Source: JALZIF01 sp964584905 (GTDB taxonomy: Bacteria; Gemmatimonadota; Gemmatimonadetes; Gemmatimonadales; Gemmatimonadaceae). From it: 47,902 bases of DNA. Under the pieces are notes generated by a model. It ran no database searches and was not told the origin of the DNA. It saw nothing but the letters and a program-made list of their open reading frames with translations. The stretch's first letter is position 1. Each line of letters starts with the position of its first letter. A program made the translations under genes and the position numbers. Of this stretch, positions 25,214 through 33,666 are shown in pieces. The stretch is taken from positions 1 to 47,902 of the forward strand of contig CAZPCC010000296.1 of the NCBI GenBank assembly GCA_964584905.1, given 5' to 3'.

Positions 25214-27568
25214 GTGAAAAAGATGCTTGTCGATCGGAGGACGTTCCTGAGCGACATCGCAGCGGTCTCGGCGGTAGCCGCCAGGTCCGCCGTGGCGCCC
25301 GGCGGGCCGTTCACGGAAAACGTCGTACTCAGTGCACCAAACGACGCAGGTGCAGTCGTTTGGAAGAAGGCGCCTTGTCGCCTGTGTGGCGTCGGCTGCG
25401 GGCTCCTCGTCGGCGTCGAGGACGGCCGTGCCGTTGCGGTGAAGGGTGACCCGGACTCGGCGGTCAGCAAGGGACTGGCATGTGCGAAGGGCTACTACTC
25501 CGTACAGGCACTCTATGGGCGGGATCGCATCACGCGCGCCATGATCCGGAAGAACGGCGCGTTAGGCCCTGCGCCGATGGGTGAGGCGCTCGACCTGGTC
25601 GCCCAAATGCTCCGCGACACCATCAGTCGGCACGGCAAGGACAGCGTCGCCGTTTACGGATCCGCGCAGTGGACCGTCCCAGACGCCTACGTCGCCTCGA
25701 AACTTTTCAAGGGTGCGATAGGGACCAACAACGTCGAAACCAGCGCCCGGCTGTACTCGGCCAGCGCGATGGTTGGGCTCGCGAGCAGCTTCGGCCTCGA
25801 TGGCGCGATGGGCTGTTACGAGGACACTGATCACGCCGACGTGTTCGTTCTCTGGGACACCAACCTCGCCGAGAGCGACCCGGTTCTTTTCTCGCGCATG
25901 CTCGACCGGAGGCGACTCGATCCCGCCGTTCGTATCATCGACCTTTCGACACGTACCACGCGAACGAGCTACGCCGCAGATCACGCCGAGCTGTACGCGC
26001 CCAACTCGACGCTGGCGATCGCGCACTCCATCTGTCACGAAATCGTCGCGCGCGACTGGGTCAATCGCGAATTCATCGATAGGCATGTTGCGTTCAAGCG
26101 CGGCAAGACGGACATCGGTTATGGCGTCTCGGACGACGCGCTCGCGGTCGATGACGCCATCGGCGTCACGTGGGATGACTACGTGGCGTTCCTGTCCGCG
26201 TTCGCGCCCGAGCGCGTGCAGCAGCTGTCCGGAATATCCGTGGAGAATATTCGATGGCTGGCGTCGCTGTATGGCGACCGCTCACGTAAGGTGATGTCCG
26301 TCTGGGGCGCCAACGTGAACCGGCACGCGCGCGGCACGTGGACGAACAACGCGCTCTACAACATCCATCTCCTCGTCGGAAAGGTCGCCTCGCCGGGAGA
26401 CAGCCCGTTCTGTACCACCGGCCAGCCGAGTGGCGGCAGCGCCGTGCACGACGCCGGGACGCTGACCCACACTCTGCCACGAGGCGTCGTGCAGAGCGAT
26501 CAGGACCGGCAGCGTGCCGCGGCGATCTGGGGCGTGCCAGGTGAGAGCATCGACCCAAGGCCGACCCACGCCGCTCTCTCGATGTTTCGCGCGCTCGACC
26601 GCGGGGACATTCGCTTTCTGTGGATCCAGGCGACTAACCCAATGGTCAGCCTGCCTAACTTGACCAAGTATCGTGGTGCGGCGGCGAAGGACGACCGGTT
26701 CATCATCGTCTCGGAGGCGTACCCCACGCCGACGACCGACGTTGCGGATGTCGTCCTGCCCGCGGCAATGTGGATCGAGCGTGAGGGCGTCTTCGCGAAC
26801 GTCGAGCGACGGACGCAGCACTTCGCGCAGATGGTCGCGCCGCCCGGTGACGCGATGAGCGACGCCTGGCAGATGATCGAGGTCGCGCGCCGATTGGGGT
26901 TTGCCGAGCAGTTTCCGTGGGAGCATTCCGATCACGTAGAGAAGATCTGGGAGGAGTACCGCCGATTTCACGTTGATCCGAAGAGCGCGCTTGCACCGAT
27001 GTCCGAGCTGCGTGCCCGGCCGGGCGTGATGTGGCCATTCATCGACGGTCGTGAGACGAGGTGGCGTTACAACACCGCGCATGATCCGGCGGGCGATCGC
27101 AAGCGTGGCGCATTCGACTTCTACGGTCATCCGGACCATCGGGCCTGGATCTGGCTGCGCCCCGATGACCCACCGGCCGAACCACGCGACCGCGACTACC
27201 CGTTATGGCTTAGTACCGGCGCGGTGCTCGAGCACTGGGGCACGGGGTCGATGACGCGACGCATTCCGACGCTACATCGCGCTGTGCCGCACGCGTACCT
27301 CGAAATCAACGGCAACGACGCGGCACAGCTCGGCGTTCGCAATGGCGAGACGGTGCGACTGGTGAGCCGGCGCGGATCACTCGACATAGAAGCACGCATC
27401 GACTACCGCTCGCAGCCTCCACGCGGGCAGCTCTTCGCGCCGTCGTTCGACGAAACGGTGCCGGTCGAGCGGCTCATGCTCGATGCCTTCTGCCCTCTGT
27501 CCGGACAGCCCGACTCTGTCGGGTGTGCCGTGCGCCTGGAACGGTTGCCGACCAGGAGCGGAGAGTAA
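25214..27568 (+). CDS. NapA-like periplasmic molybdopterin oxidoreductase, altered Mo-ligand position
   Basis: A 784-residue DMSO-reductase-family enzyme closest in its motifs to NapA. A Tat signal (DRRTFLSDIAAVSAVAA) leads to a [4Fe-4S] site (Cys55, 58, 62, 90) with the conserved Lys after the last cysteine (CAKGYY). NapA-like stretches follow, such as AMGCYEDTDHADVFVLW and IQATNPMVSLPNLTK. In NapA the segment NARHCMASAV holds the molybdenum-ligating Cys; here it reads SARLYSASAM, with Tyr181 at the Cys position. The substrate is therefore uncertain. It starts with GTG 25214 (ATG 25223 possible); no strong Shine-Dalgarno is visible. TAATG couples it to the NapB-like gene. Electron donors are probably the downstream cytochromes and the Fe-S/NrfD module. 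Confidence 0.85.
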   Translation: MKKMLVDRRTFLSDIAAVSAVAARSAVAPGGPFTENVVLSAPNDAGAVVWKKAPCRLCGVGCGLLVGVEDGRAVAVKGDPDSAVSKGLACAKGYYSVQALYGRDRITRAMIRKNGALGPAPMGEALDLVAQMLRDTISRHGKDSVAVYGSAQWTVPDAYVASKLFKGAIGTNNVETSARLYSASAMVGLASSFGLDGAMGCYEDTDHADVFVLWDTNLAESDPVLFSRMLDRRRLDPAVRIIDLSTRTTRTSYAADHAELYAPNSTLAIAHSICHEIVARDWVNREFIDRHVAFKRGKTDIGYGVSDDALAVDDAIGVTWDDYVAFLSAFAPERVQQLSGISVENIRWLASLYGDRSRKVMSVWGANVNRHARGTWTNNALYNIHLLVGKVASPGDSPFCTTGQPSGGSAVHDAGTLTHTLPRGVVQSDQDRQRAAAIWGVPGESIDPRPTHAALSMFRALDRGDIRFLWIQATNPMVSLPNLTKYRGAAAKDDRFIIVSEAYPTPTTDVADVVLPAAMWIEREGVFANVERRTQHFAQMVAPPGDAMSDAWQMIEVARRLGFAEQFPWEHSDHVEKIWEEYRRFHVDPKSALAPMSELRARPGVMWPFIDGRETRWRYNTAHDPAGDRKRGAFDFYGHPDHRAWIWLRPDDPPAEPRDRDYPLWLSTGAVLEHWGTGSMTRRIPTLHRAVPHAYLEINGNDAAQLGVRNGETVRLVSRRGSLDIEARIDYRSQPPRGQLFAPSFDETVPVERLMLDAFCPLSGQPDSVGCAVRLERLPTRSGE

Positions 27569-28383
27569 TGTCGCGTAGCTCGCGCCGTTCGATGGCGATG
27601 CGCCTCTTCCTTATCGCTTCTGCCGTCACGGCGATTGGCGCGCTGATCGTCGCCGTCCATCGCATGGGGACGAACCGCGCCGGCGAACGGGAAACCATCC
27701 CCGTACGCATGGCGATGCTGGCGCCATCCGACGAACCAATCGCTGCCGAGGCGGATGTGTTTCGGACACACTCGGGGGTGCTGGCGATAGAGCCAACACC
27801 CAGCCCTCGACGCGCGGCGCACCCGCGGACGATGGAGACGTTTCGTTCGCTTCGCGCTTATCCGGGCGCACCGCCACGCATCCCGCACGGTCTGACTCCG
27901 GGCGAATTTCAAACCGGCGGTTGTAACACCTGCCACGAACGTGGTGGTTACTCGCAACGATTTGGCGCCTACGTGCCGGTGACGCCGCATCCCGACATGG
28001 GAGCGTGCCTGCAGTGTCACGTGGGCGACGCCGCGCTCATGGCGATCCCGCTTCCGGACTCCGATCCTAACGCGCGCTGTCGCCAGTGTCATGCGCCGAA
28101 CGCCACTCGTTGGACCGATGCCACACTGAACTGGGAGCCCATGGCGTGGCCGCCACTGCCGCGGGCCACGCCAGGGACTGATCCGCCGCCGATTCCGCAC
28201 GAGCTCCAGTTCCGCGGGAACTGCCTCGCCTGCCACGCCGCGCCTGCGGCTGTTGCCGAAATCCGAACGCAACACCCGGAGCGGGCCAACTGCCGGCAGT
28301 GCCACGTGACAATAGATGCCGGCACCGCCGGATTCGAGCGCCCGGCGCCGAGCTCGACCAACGGTCGAAAGGGTGCGCCATGA
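27568..28383 (+). CDS. NapB-like pentaheme cytochrome
   Basis: A 271-residue exported protein with an N-terminal hydrophobic helix (LFLIASAVTAIGALIVAV). NapB-like signatures occur twice: PRIPHGLTPGEF...CNTCH...YVPVTPHPDMGACLQCH, and PPPIPHELQFRGNCLACH...NCRQCHV. A further CRQCH lies between, giving five CxxCH in all, where NapB has two. It may be an expanded NapB that feeds the molybdoenzyme. The start overlaps the upstream stop (TAATG) and the stop overlaps the next start, so it belongs to the same operon. The N-terminal helix may remain as an anchor. Confidence 0.82.
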   Translation: MSRSSRRSMAMRLFLIASAVTAIGALIVAVHRMGTNRAGERETIPVRMAMLAPSDEPIAAEADVFRTHSGVLAIEPTPSPRRAAHPRTMETFRSLRAYPGAPPRIPHGLTPGEFQTGGCNTCHERGGYSQRFGAYVPVTPHPDMGACLQCHVGDAALMAIPLPDSDPNARCRQCHAPNATRWTDATLNWEPMAWPPLPRATPGTDPPPIPHELQFRGNCLACHAAPAAVAEIRTQHPERANCRQCHVTIDAGTAGFERPAPSSTNGRKGAP

Positions 28384-29078
28384 TGCGACGCCTCTGCATC
28401 GCGCTCGCCTTCCTGATTCCTGCCTGCGGCGATGACGAGCGCGCGACATCGCACGATCACGCGGCGTTCGGCGCGCCGGGAGGAGCGACGTTCGACAGCG
28501 ATCACATCGACGTGCCTCGCGCAGGGAACAGGGTATCCGCTGCGCCGGTCAGTCTCTGGAAAGGGCCGGGAGGACAGCCGTTCGATGTCGCGCTCCGCAC
28601 CGCCGATCCTGCCTCGGCACACGCCCGGAAATTCGGCACCATAACGATGCAGATCGCGCTGCGCACGCGCGCACCGAACCTCGTGCAATATCCCTGCACT
28701 TCGTGTCACCTGGGAAGAAGATTGACCCTGGCCGATGAGCGCGTCGCCGACGCACACCGAAACATTACGGCGGCGCACCCGGCGCAGACCGGCAGCCTGT
28801 GCTCGACCTGCCACGCGCCCGACAACGTGGAGCTGCTGGCGCTCGAGAACGGCGAACGCGCGACACTCGATCACGCGTACCAGGCGTGCGCGCAATGTCA
28901 TGTCTCGCAGGCCCAAGCCTGGGCCGGTGGCGCGCACGGCAAGCGGCTCGATGGCTGGCAAGGGCCCCGGGTGCTCATGGGATGCGCCGACTGCCACGAT
29001 CCGCACGATCCCACGCTCGAGCCGCGCATCCCATTCCGTGCGCCGGTACTGCAGCGAATCCGAGGCCCCGACCAATGA
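28380..29078 (+). CDS. Tetraheme cytochrome lipoprotein
   Basis: A 232-residue protein starting MMRRLCIALAFLIPACGDD, a lipoprotein signal with the lipid cysteine at about residue 16. It carries four CxxCH motifs (CTSCH, CSTCH, CAQCH, CADCH) in the C-terminal two thirds. The N-terminal third has no recognised domain. ATG 28380 overlaps the previous TGA, and its stop overlaps the Fe-S gene start. It is likely an electron carrier between the Fe-S/NrfD module and the NapA/NapB-like pair, held at a membrane (inference). Confidence 0.8.
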   Translation: MMRRLCIALAFLIPACGDDERATSHDHAAFGAPGGATFDSDHIDVPRAGNRVSAAPVSLWKGPGGQPFDVALRTADPASAHARKFGTITMQIALRTRAPNLVQYPCTSCHLGRRLTLADERVADAHRNITAAHPAQTGSLCSTCHAPDNVELLALENGERATLDHAYQACAQCHVSQAQAWAGGAHGKRLDGWQGPRVLMGCADCHDPHDPTLEPRIPFRAPVLQRIRGPDQ

Positions 29079-30046
29079 GTGATACCGTGGAAACAGGACC
29101 CCGATCCGAGAACGGCACTCTGTTGCAGAAACGTGTCGGCCGGCGGAGCGCGCTGGGTATCCTCCTCGCCGGAATGGCGGCCGGCACGCAGGCGATGAAT
29201 GCGTGCGCACCGCTCAGCAACCTGACCGATGAAGAGCGAGAGCTCCGACTCCTGGCCTGGCGGGAGTACATCAAGGGCAACTACCGCTCCATGACGGAAG
29301 AGGAACGCGCGGATACCATCGCGCGCCTCGAGCGCCTGGCAAAGGTAAAGCGCGGTACCGACGTCACGATACAGTCGAGCGGCGCCCTACCGGGTGTGGT
29401 GTTCGGCTATGCCTTCAACATCTCCAAGTGCAAGGGATTCCGAAGCTGCGTCGAGGCCTGCATCAACGAGAACAACCTCGACCGCCGTGCCGCCACGCAG
29501 TACATCCGCATCTTCGAAATGGAAAACGGGGAGATCGATCTCGACCGCGCCGATGCCACGTTCCAGCACGAGGTGCCGGCCGACGGTCACTTCTATCTCG
29601 GGACACAGTGCTTCCAGTGCGCAGATCCACCGTGTGTGAAGGTCTGCCCCGTCGGCGCGACCTGGCAGGAACCCGATGGCATCACCGTCGTCGACTACGA
29701 CTGGTGCATCGGCTGCCGCTACTGCATGGCGGCGTGTCCCTACTGGGCGCGGCGGTTCAACTGGAGCGAGCCTGAAGTCCCCATCGAGGAGCTGAACCCT
29801 AACCAGCACTACCTGGGCAACCGGGCGCGCAAGGCTGGGGTGGTCGAAAAGTGCACCTTCTGCATCCATCGCTCTCGGCAGGGCCGCCTGCCGGCCTGCG
29901 TCGAGGCATGCCCCACCGGCGCCCGCGTATTTGGAAACCTGCTGGATCCGAACTCGGAGATCCGGTGGGTGTTGGCGAACAAGCGTGTGTTCCGCCTGAA
30001 GGAAGAACTGAAGACCGAGCCACGCTTCTGGTACTTCACTGACTGA
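29075..30046 (+). CDS. Tat-exported Fe-S electron-transfer subunit (DmsB/NrfC-like)
   Basis: A 323-residue protein with a twin-arginine signal (VGRRSALGILLAGMAAG) followed by a helical stretch and four cysteine motifs. Motif I is unusual: Cys119-x2-Phe122-x2-Cys125-x3-Cys129, lacking the second cysteine. Motifs II (CFQCADPPCVKVCP), III (CIGCRYCMAACP) and IV (CTFCIHRSRQGRLPACVEACP) are complete. Three [4Fe-4S] clusters and one altered, possibly [3Fe-4S], cluster are expected. It pairs with the NrfD-type protein that follows 7 bp later, a standard quinol-oxidising arrangement on the periplasmic side. The ATGA start overlaps the tetraheme gene. Confidence 0.87.
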   Translation: MSDTVETGPRSENGTLLQKRVGRRSALGILLAGMAAGTQAMNACAPLSNLTDEERELRLLAWREYIKGNYRSMTEEERADTIARLERLAKVKRGTDVTIQSSGALPGVVFGYAFNISKCKGFRSCVEACINENNLDRRAATQYIRIFEMENGEIDLDRADATFQHEVPADGHFYLGTQCFQCADPPCVKVCPVGATWQEPDGITVVDYDWCIGCRYCMAACPYWARRFNWSEPEVPIEELNPNQHYLGNRARKAGVVEKCTFCIHRSRQGRLPACVEACPTGARVFGNLLDPNSEIRWVLANKRVFRLKEELKTEPRFWYFTD

Positions 30047-30053
30047 GATCATC

Positions 30054-31343
30054 GTGCACCTGAAGCCATTCGCACTGAGCGCGCTGCATTCGGTCACCAC
30101 GGGAGGCCGGCGATACCACCTGTGGATGGCCAGCCTCACGCTGATAATGCTCGTCGGTGCGTACGCGTATGCCGTTCAGCTGCGTTATGGCCTCGGCGTC
30201 ACCGGAATGAACGATCACGTGAGCTGGGGACTCTACATCTCCAACTTCACATTCCTCGTTGGGCTGGCGGCCGCCGCGATGATGCTCGTGCTTCCCGCCT
30301 ACGTCATGGACGACATCGATTTCGGCCGGGCGGTGCTCATGGCAGAGGCCGTCGCAGTCGCCGCGTTGGTCATGTGTCTCGCCTTTGTCGTGGTCGATAT
30401 TGGGAACCCGTTAGGCGCCTGGCACCTAATACCGGGGATCGGCTACCTCAACTGGCCCCGATCCCTCCTGGCGTGGGACGTTCTGGTGCTGAACGGCTAT
30501 CTCGCGCTGAATCTGGCGATCCCGTTCTACATCCTCTACAGCCGCTTCTCCGGGCGCGCCCCGGCAAAGAAGAAGTACCTCCCGTGGATGTACATCGCCG
30601 TCATGTGGGCGGTGAGCATTCACCTGGTCACCGCGTTCCTCCTGGCGGGCCTCCCGGCACGGCCGTTCTGGAATACCGCGCTGCTCGGCCCGCGCTTTCT
30701 TGCATCGGCATTCACCGCCGGGCCCGCGTTCGTGATTCTCCTTCTCTGGTTCATCCGGAAGGAGACCAAGTACGAGATCTCCGACGGCGCATTCGCGAAG
30801 CTGGCACTGATCACGACCGTCGCGGCGCAGATCAACCTCGTAATGCTGATCTCGGAGCTGTTCTACAAATTCTATTCACCCACCCATCACGGCATCAACG
30901 CAAGGTATCTTTTCTTCGGCCTCGGCGAGCATAACGCGCTCGTGCCGTGGATCTGGACGGCGATCGCGCTCAACGTGGTGGCGACGATCGCGCTCATGAT
31001 TCACCCCCTGCGTCGCAATCCGCGCTGGCTGATCCCGGCCTGCGCCCTGCTGTTCGTCGGCATCTGGGTCGAAAAGGGAATCGGGCTCGTGGTTCCCGGA
31101 TTCGTCCCCTCACCGCTCGGTGAGATCGTCGAGTACACACCGAGTCTCGTGGAGTTGGGCGTCACCGCCGGCGTATGGGCATTAGGCATGTTCGTTCTCA
31201 CCGTCCTCGTGCGGGTGGCGCTCCCGATCGAGCTCGGCGAGGCACGCAGTCCATACATCGAGGAGACGCGCGTCGCGCCGATTGTGCGGCCGCGCAGCGC
31301 ACGCCCGCAACCGAAGTCCGTCCGGCCGGTCCGGACGCGGTAA
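30054..31343 (+). CDS. NrfD/PsrC-family membrane quinol-interacting subunit
   Basis: A 429-residue integral membrane protein with about nine or ten hydrophobic helices, beginning with MASLTLIMLVGAYAYAVQL. Features typical of the NrfD/PsrC family include WGLYISNFTFLVGLAAAAM and the later SELFYKFYSPTHH segment. A polar, basic C-terminal tail (RPRSARPQPKSVRP) is probably cytosolic. It should exchange electrons with menaquinol and pass them to the upstream Fe-S protein. The start is GTG 30054, 7 bp after the Fe-S stop. The family contains energy-conserving and non-conserving members; which applies here cannot be told from sequence. Confidence 0.88.
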   Translation: MHLKPFALSALHSVTTGGRRYHLWMASLTLIMLVGAYAYAVQLRYGLGVTGMNDHVSWGLYISNFTFLVGLAAAAMMLVLPAYVMDDIDFGRAVLMAEAVAVAALVMCLAFVVVDIGNPLGAWHLIPGIGYLNWPRSLLAWDVLVLNGYLALNLAIPFYILYSRFSGRAPAKKKYLPWMYIAVMWAVSIHLVTAFLLAGLPARPFWNTALLGPRFLASAFTAGPAFVILLLWFIRKETKYEISDGAFAKLALITTVAAQINLVMLISELFYKFYSPTHHGINARYLFFGLGEHNALVPWIWTAIALNVVATIALMIHPLRRNPRWLIPACALLFVGIWVEKGIGLVVPGFVPSPLGEIVEYTPSLVELGVTAGVWALGMFVLTVLVRVALPIELGEARSPYIEETRVAPIVRPRSARPQPKSVRPVRTR

Positions 31344-31393
31344 CGCAGCGGCCGACCGGTCGTCGGCCGACCTTCACTCGTGAGGTAATGACG

Positions 31394-32335
31394 ATGTCCC
31401 GACACACTCCGAACGATACCCGGTACTCGGTGGCCGCTCTCGCCGGAGGACTGATCGGCGGAGCAGGCCTGGCTGGCGCACTGTTTCTCGCCGGTGCCCC
31501 GCTGCCCCTGGTCGTGGTAGCGGGAGTGGCGCTACTGGTGTTCCTGGCTGCCTCCATCAAGTACACCGATCAGTGGGAGCGCGCGGTGTTGATGCGGCTC
31601 GGCCGCTACCGCGGGCTGCGAGGTCCGGGGTACTTCGCCGTTGTTCCGGTTATCGACCGGATCGCCTACACGATCGATCAACGGATCCGGACCACCGCGT
31701 TCGGCGCCGAATCCTGCCTGACGCGCGACACCGTGCCGGTGAACGTCGACGCCATCGCGTTCTGGATCGTCCGTGACGCCGAGCGCGCGGCGCTGGAGGT
31801 GCAGGATTACGATGAGGCGGTCATCCTATCGGCCCAGACTGCGCTTCGTGACGCCATCGGGAAACACGACTTGGCGGAGCTCATTCAATCGAGAGTGGAG
31901 CTCGGGCACGGGCTCAAGGTTGCGCTCGAGGAAAAGATGCGGAACTGGGGAATCCAGGTGCAGTCCGTGGAGATCCGCGATGTGATCATCCCGGCCGCGC
32001 TCGAGGACGCGATGTCGCGCCAGGCGCAGGCGGAGCGGGAGCGACAGGCACGCATCATTCTCGGCACCGCGGAGACGGAGATCGCACACAAATTCGTGGA
32101 GGCGGCTGACGCCTATCGCGACCACCCGGCCGCGATGAACCTGCGCGCGATGAACATGCTCTATGAGAGCATCGTCAAGCGCGGCTCACTGATGGTCGTA
32201 CCGTCGGGGCTGGCGGACTCGCTGAACGTTCCGTCGCTGATGGGGGTCGTGGGCGCCGCGGGACTCGTGCCAAAGGACGCCACGACGGCCGACGGGGGGA
32301 GGTCAGCTGATTCCAGCCTCGACATCTCGCGGTAG
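31394..32335 (+). CDS. SPFH/stomatin-like membrane protein
   Basis: A 313-residue stomatin/prohibitin-type protein. Two N-terminal hydrophobic segments (ALAGGLIGGAGLAGALFLAG and PLVVVAGVALLVFLAASI) precede the SPFH domain (YTDQWERAVLMRLGRYRGLRGPG, then DTVPVNVDAIAFW) and a helical C-terminal part (QAQAERERQARIILG). ATG 31394 is chosen over ATG 31388 because GAGG at 31382 then lies 8 nt upstream. It follows the NrfD-type gene by 50 bp and is probably in that operon. SPFH proteins form membrane microdomain scaffolds. A role in organising the respiratory complex is inference from position. The gene ends with two consecutive TAG codons. Confidence 0.85.
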   Translation: MSRHTPNDTRYSVAALAGGLIGGAGLAGALFLAGAPLPLVVVAGVALLVFLAASIKYTDQWERAVLMRLGRYRGLRGPGYFAVVPVIDRIAYTIDQRIRTTAFGAESCLTRDTVPVNVDAIAFWIVRDAERAALEVQDYDEAVILSAQTALRDAIGKHDLAELIQSRVELGHGLKVALEEKMRNWGIQVQSVEIRDVIIPAALEDAMSRQAQAERERQARIILGTAETEIAHKFVEAADAYRDHPAAMNLRAMNMLYESIVKRGSLMVVPSGLADSLNVPSLMGVVGAAGLVPKDATTADGGRSADSSLDISR

Positions 32336-32408
32336 TAGCTGATCTACGCGCAGTACCTCCCGAAACGGAGCCGGCCTTTCCGGAGCGACAGCTAAGGGGC
32401 CGGCGACA

Positions 32409-32428
32409 GGCGAGGCGATCGCCTCGCC
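32409..32428. terminator. Perfect 20-bp palindrome between convergent operons
   Basis: GGCGAGGCGA followed by its exact reverse complement, centred on GCGATCGC, lies between the SPFH stop and the convergent zinc-ribbon gene. There is no T tract. It could act as a bidirectional terminator-like hairpin or as a protein or methylation site. Confidence 0.45.
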
Positions 32429-32442
32429 CTGACGCGTTCGGC

Positions 32443-33171
32443 TCATCCTGCGCGCGCCGATGCGATTTCGGCTCGAATGTCGGCGTCGTGGTCCGCGTAT
32501 TCCTGGAGCGCACGCGCGCGCTCCGCCGGCTCGGCGGCGACCAGCCTCTGTCGAAAGTCCGATCCGGCGGCCGCGTCACCGCGAAGGTCGGCCGTGCGCG
32601 CGGCGAGCACCAGACCTAGCAAGTGCGTCGGCTGCTCCGCGAGGATCGCTTCGGCCTCGGCGGTGGCCCGCGAGACGTCACCCATGACGAGAGCGACCAG
32701 GCCGAGGTCATAACGCTGATGCGCGTCGAGCGGCGCGAGCGCTTCGATCGCAGCCAGTGCCATGGGCGCAAAGAACGCAGCGCTGTCTGTTTTTCCCTGG
32801 CTGGACAGGAGCATGACGCGATTGAACAAGCGGTCGGCACGTTCACGAGGGGACATCGCCGAGATGTCCGGTGCGCGCATTGCCCCCGATCCGAGCGGAA
32901 TCGCTCCTCCTGCATCAGTCTGATCGACGCGCGCACTGAATTGCATGGCGGTAAGGATCAGGAGCACCACCAGCGCGAGCGCCGGCACCCCCCAGCGCAG
33001 AGCGTTGGACTGAGTCGGCGCCGCCGCCGGTGCAGGCGACTGTGCGATGCCTGCGCTGCGCCCAGCCAACGACGCGCCACACATGTGACAGAAGCTCGCG
33101 CCCGTATTGAGCTGCGTTCCGCAACTGCTGCAGAACCTTGGAGACGTCGCTGCAGGGGTTCGTGGTGGCAT
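32443..33171 (-). CDS. Zinc-ribbon, single-TM protein with a TPR-like periplasmic domain
   Basis: A 242-residue protein: an N-terminal zinc ribbon (FCSSCGTQLNTGASFCHMCG), a Pro/Ala linker, one membrane helix (WGVPALALVVLLILTAMQF) and a C-terminal helical region that looks TPR-like (APLDAHQRYDLGLVALVMGD, then VSRATAEAEAILAEQPTHLL). It is the last gene of the ccm operon, 54 bp after ccmH. CcmI, the apocytochrome-holding TPR subunit of many Ccm systems, is otherwise missing here, so this protein is a candidate functional replacement. That is inference from architecture and position; no sequence similarity to CcmI is claimed. Confidence 0.75.
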   Translation of the reverse strand: MPPRTPAATSPRFCSSCGTQLNTGASFCHMCGASLAGRSAGIAQSPAPAAAPTQSNALRWGVPALALVVLLILTAMQFSARVDQTDAGGAIPLGSGAMRAPDISAMSPRERADRLFNRVMLLSSQGKTDSAAFFAPMALAAIEALAPLDAHQRYDLGLVALVMGDVSRATAEAEAILAEQPTHLLGLVLAARTADLRGDAAAGSDFRQRLVAAEPAERARALQEYADHDADIRAEIASARAG

Positions 33172-33225
33172 GGCCTTGATCTATCAGACGGGATCGGTTG
33201 CGATGGAAAGCCGTTTTACGCCTGA

Positions 33226-33666
33226 CTACTGAACGTCGGGCTGCGGGCTGGTCCAGCGTTTGACGAGCACAACGACCAACGTGAGTCCTCCGACCACGAG
33301 AAGTACGGGAAACACGTACAGCAGCACGTTCAGTCCCTTCATCTCCGGCTCCAGCAGAATCCACTCGCCATACTTCGAGACGAAGTACTGCTTGACCTCG
33401 TCAGGTGTCCTGCCATCCCGCAACTGGTCGCGCACGACCGCCCGCATGTCTTGCGCGAGCTCCGCGGGCGAATCCTGAATCGATTCGCCCTGGCACACCG
33501 GGCAACGAAGCGAGGATGCCAATGCCGACGTACGGGCTTCGAGTGCGGAATCCTCGGACGCCGAGAGAGTGGGACGAGGCGGAGAGTTGGCATCCTGTGC
33601 CGGCACCACGCCCGCCACGCACAGGGCGGCAACAAGTACGGCGGTCAAGCGCTGGTGCCGGCTCAC
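33226..33666 (-). CDS. ccmH: Cytochrome c maturation protein CcmH
   Basis: A 146-residue protein with a signal peptide (MSRHQRLTAVLVAALCVAGV...AQ), the thioredox motif LRCPVCQGESIQDS, the CcmH segment (DMRAVVRDQLRDGRTPDEVK, then QYFVSKYGEWIL) and a C-terminal membrane helix (LLYVFPVLLVVGGLTLVVVL). It reduces apocytochrome CxxCH cysteines before heme attachment. ATG 33666 overlaps the ccmG stop. It resembles the short, N-terminal-domain form without a fused CcmI part. Confidence 0.93.
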   Translation of the reverse strand: MSRHQRLTAVLVAALCVAGVVPAQDANSPPRPTLSASEDSALEARTSALASSLRCPVCQGESIQDSPAELAQDMRAVVRDQLRDGRTPDEVKQYFVSKYGEWILLEPEMKGLNVLLYVFPVLLVVGGLTLVVVLVKRWTSPQPDVQ

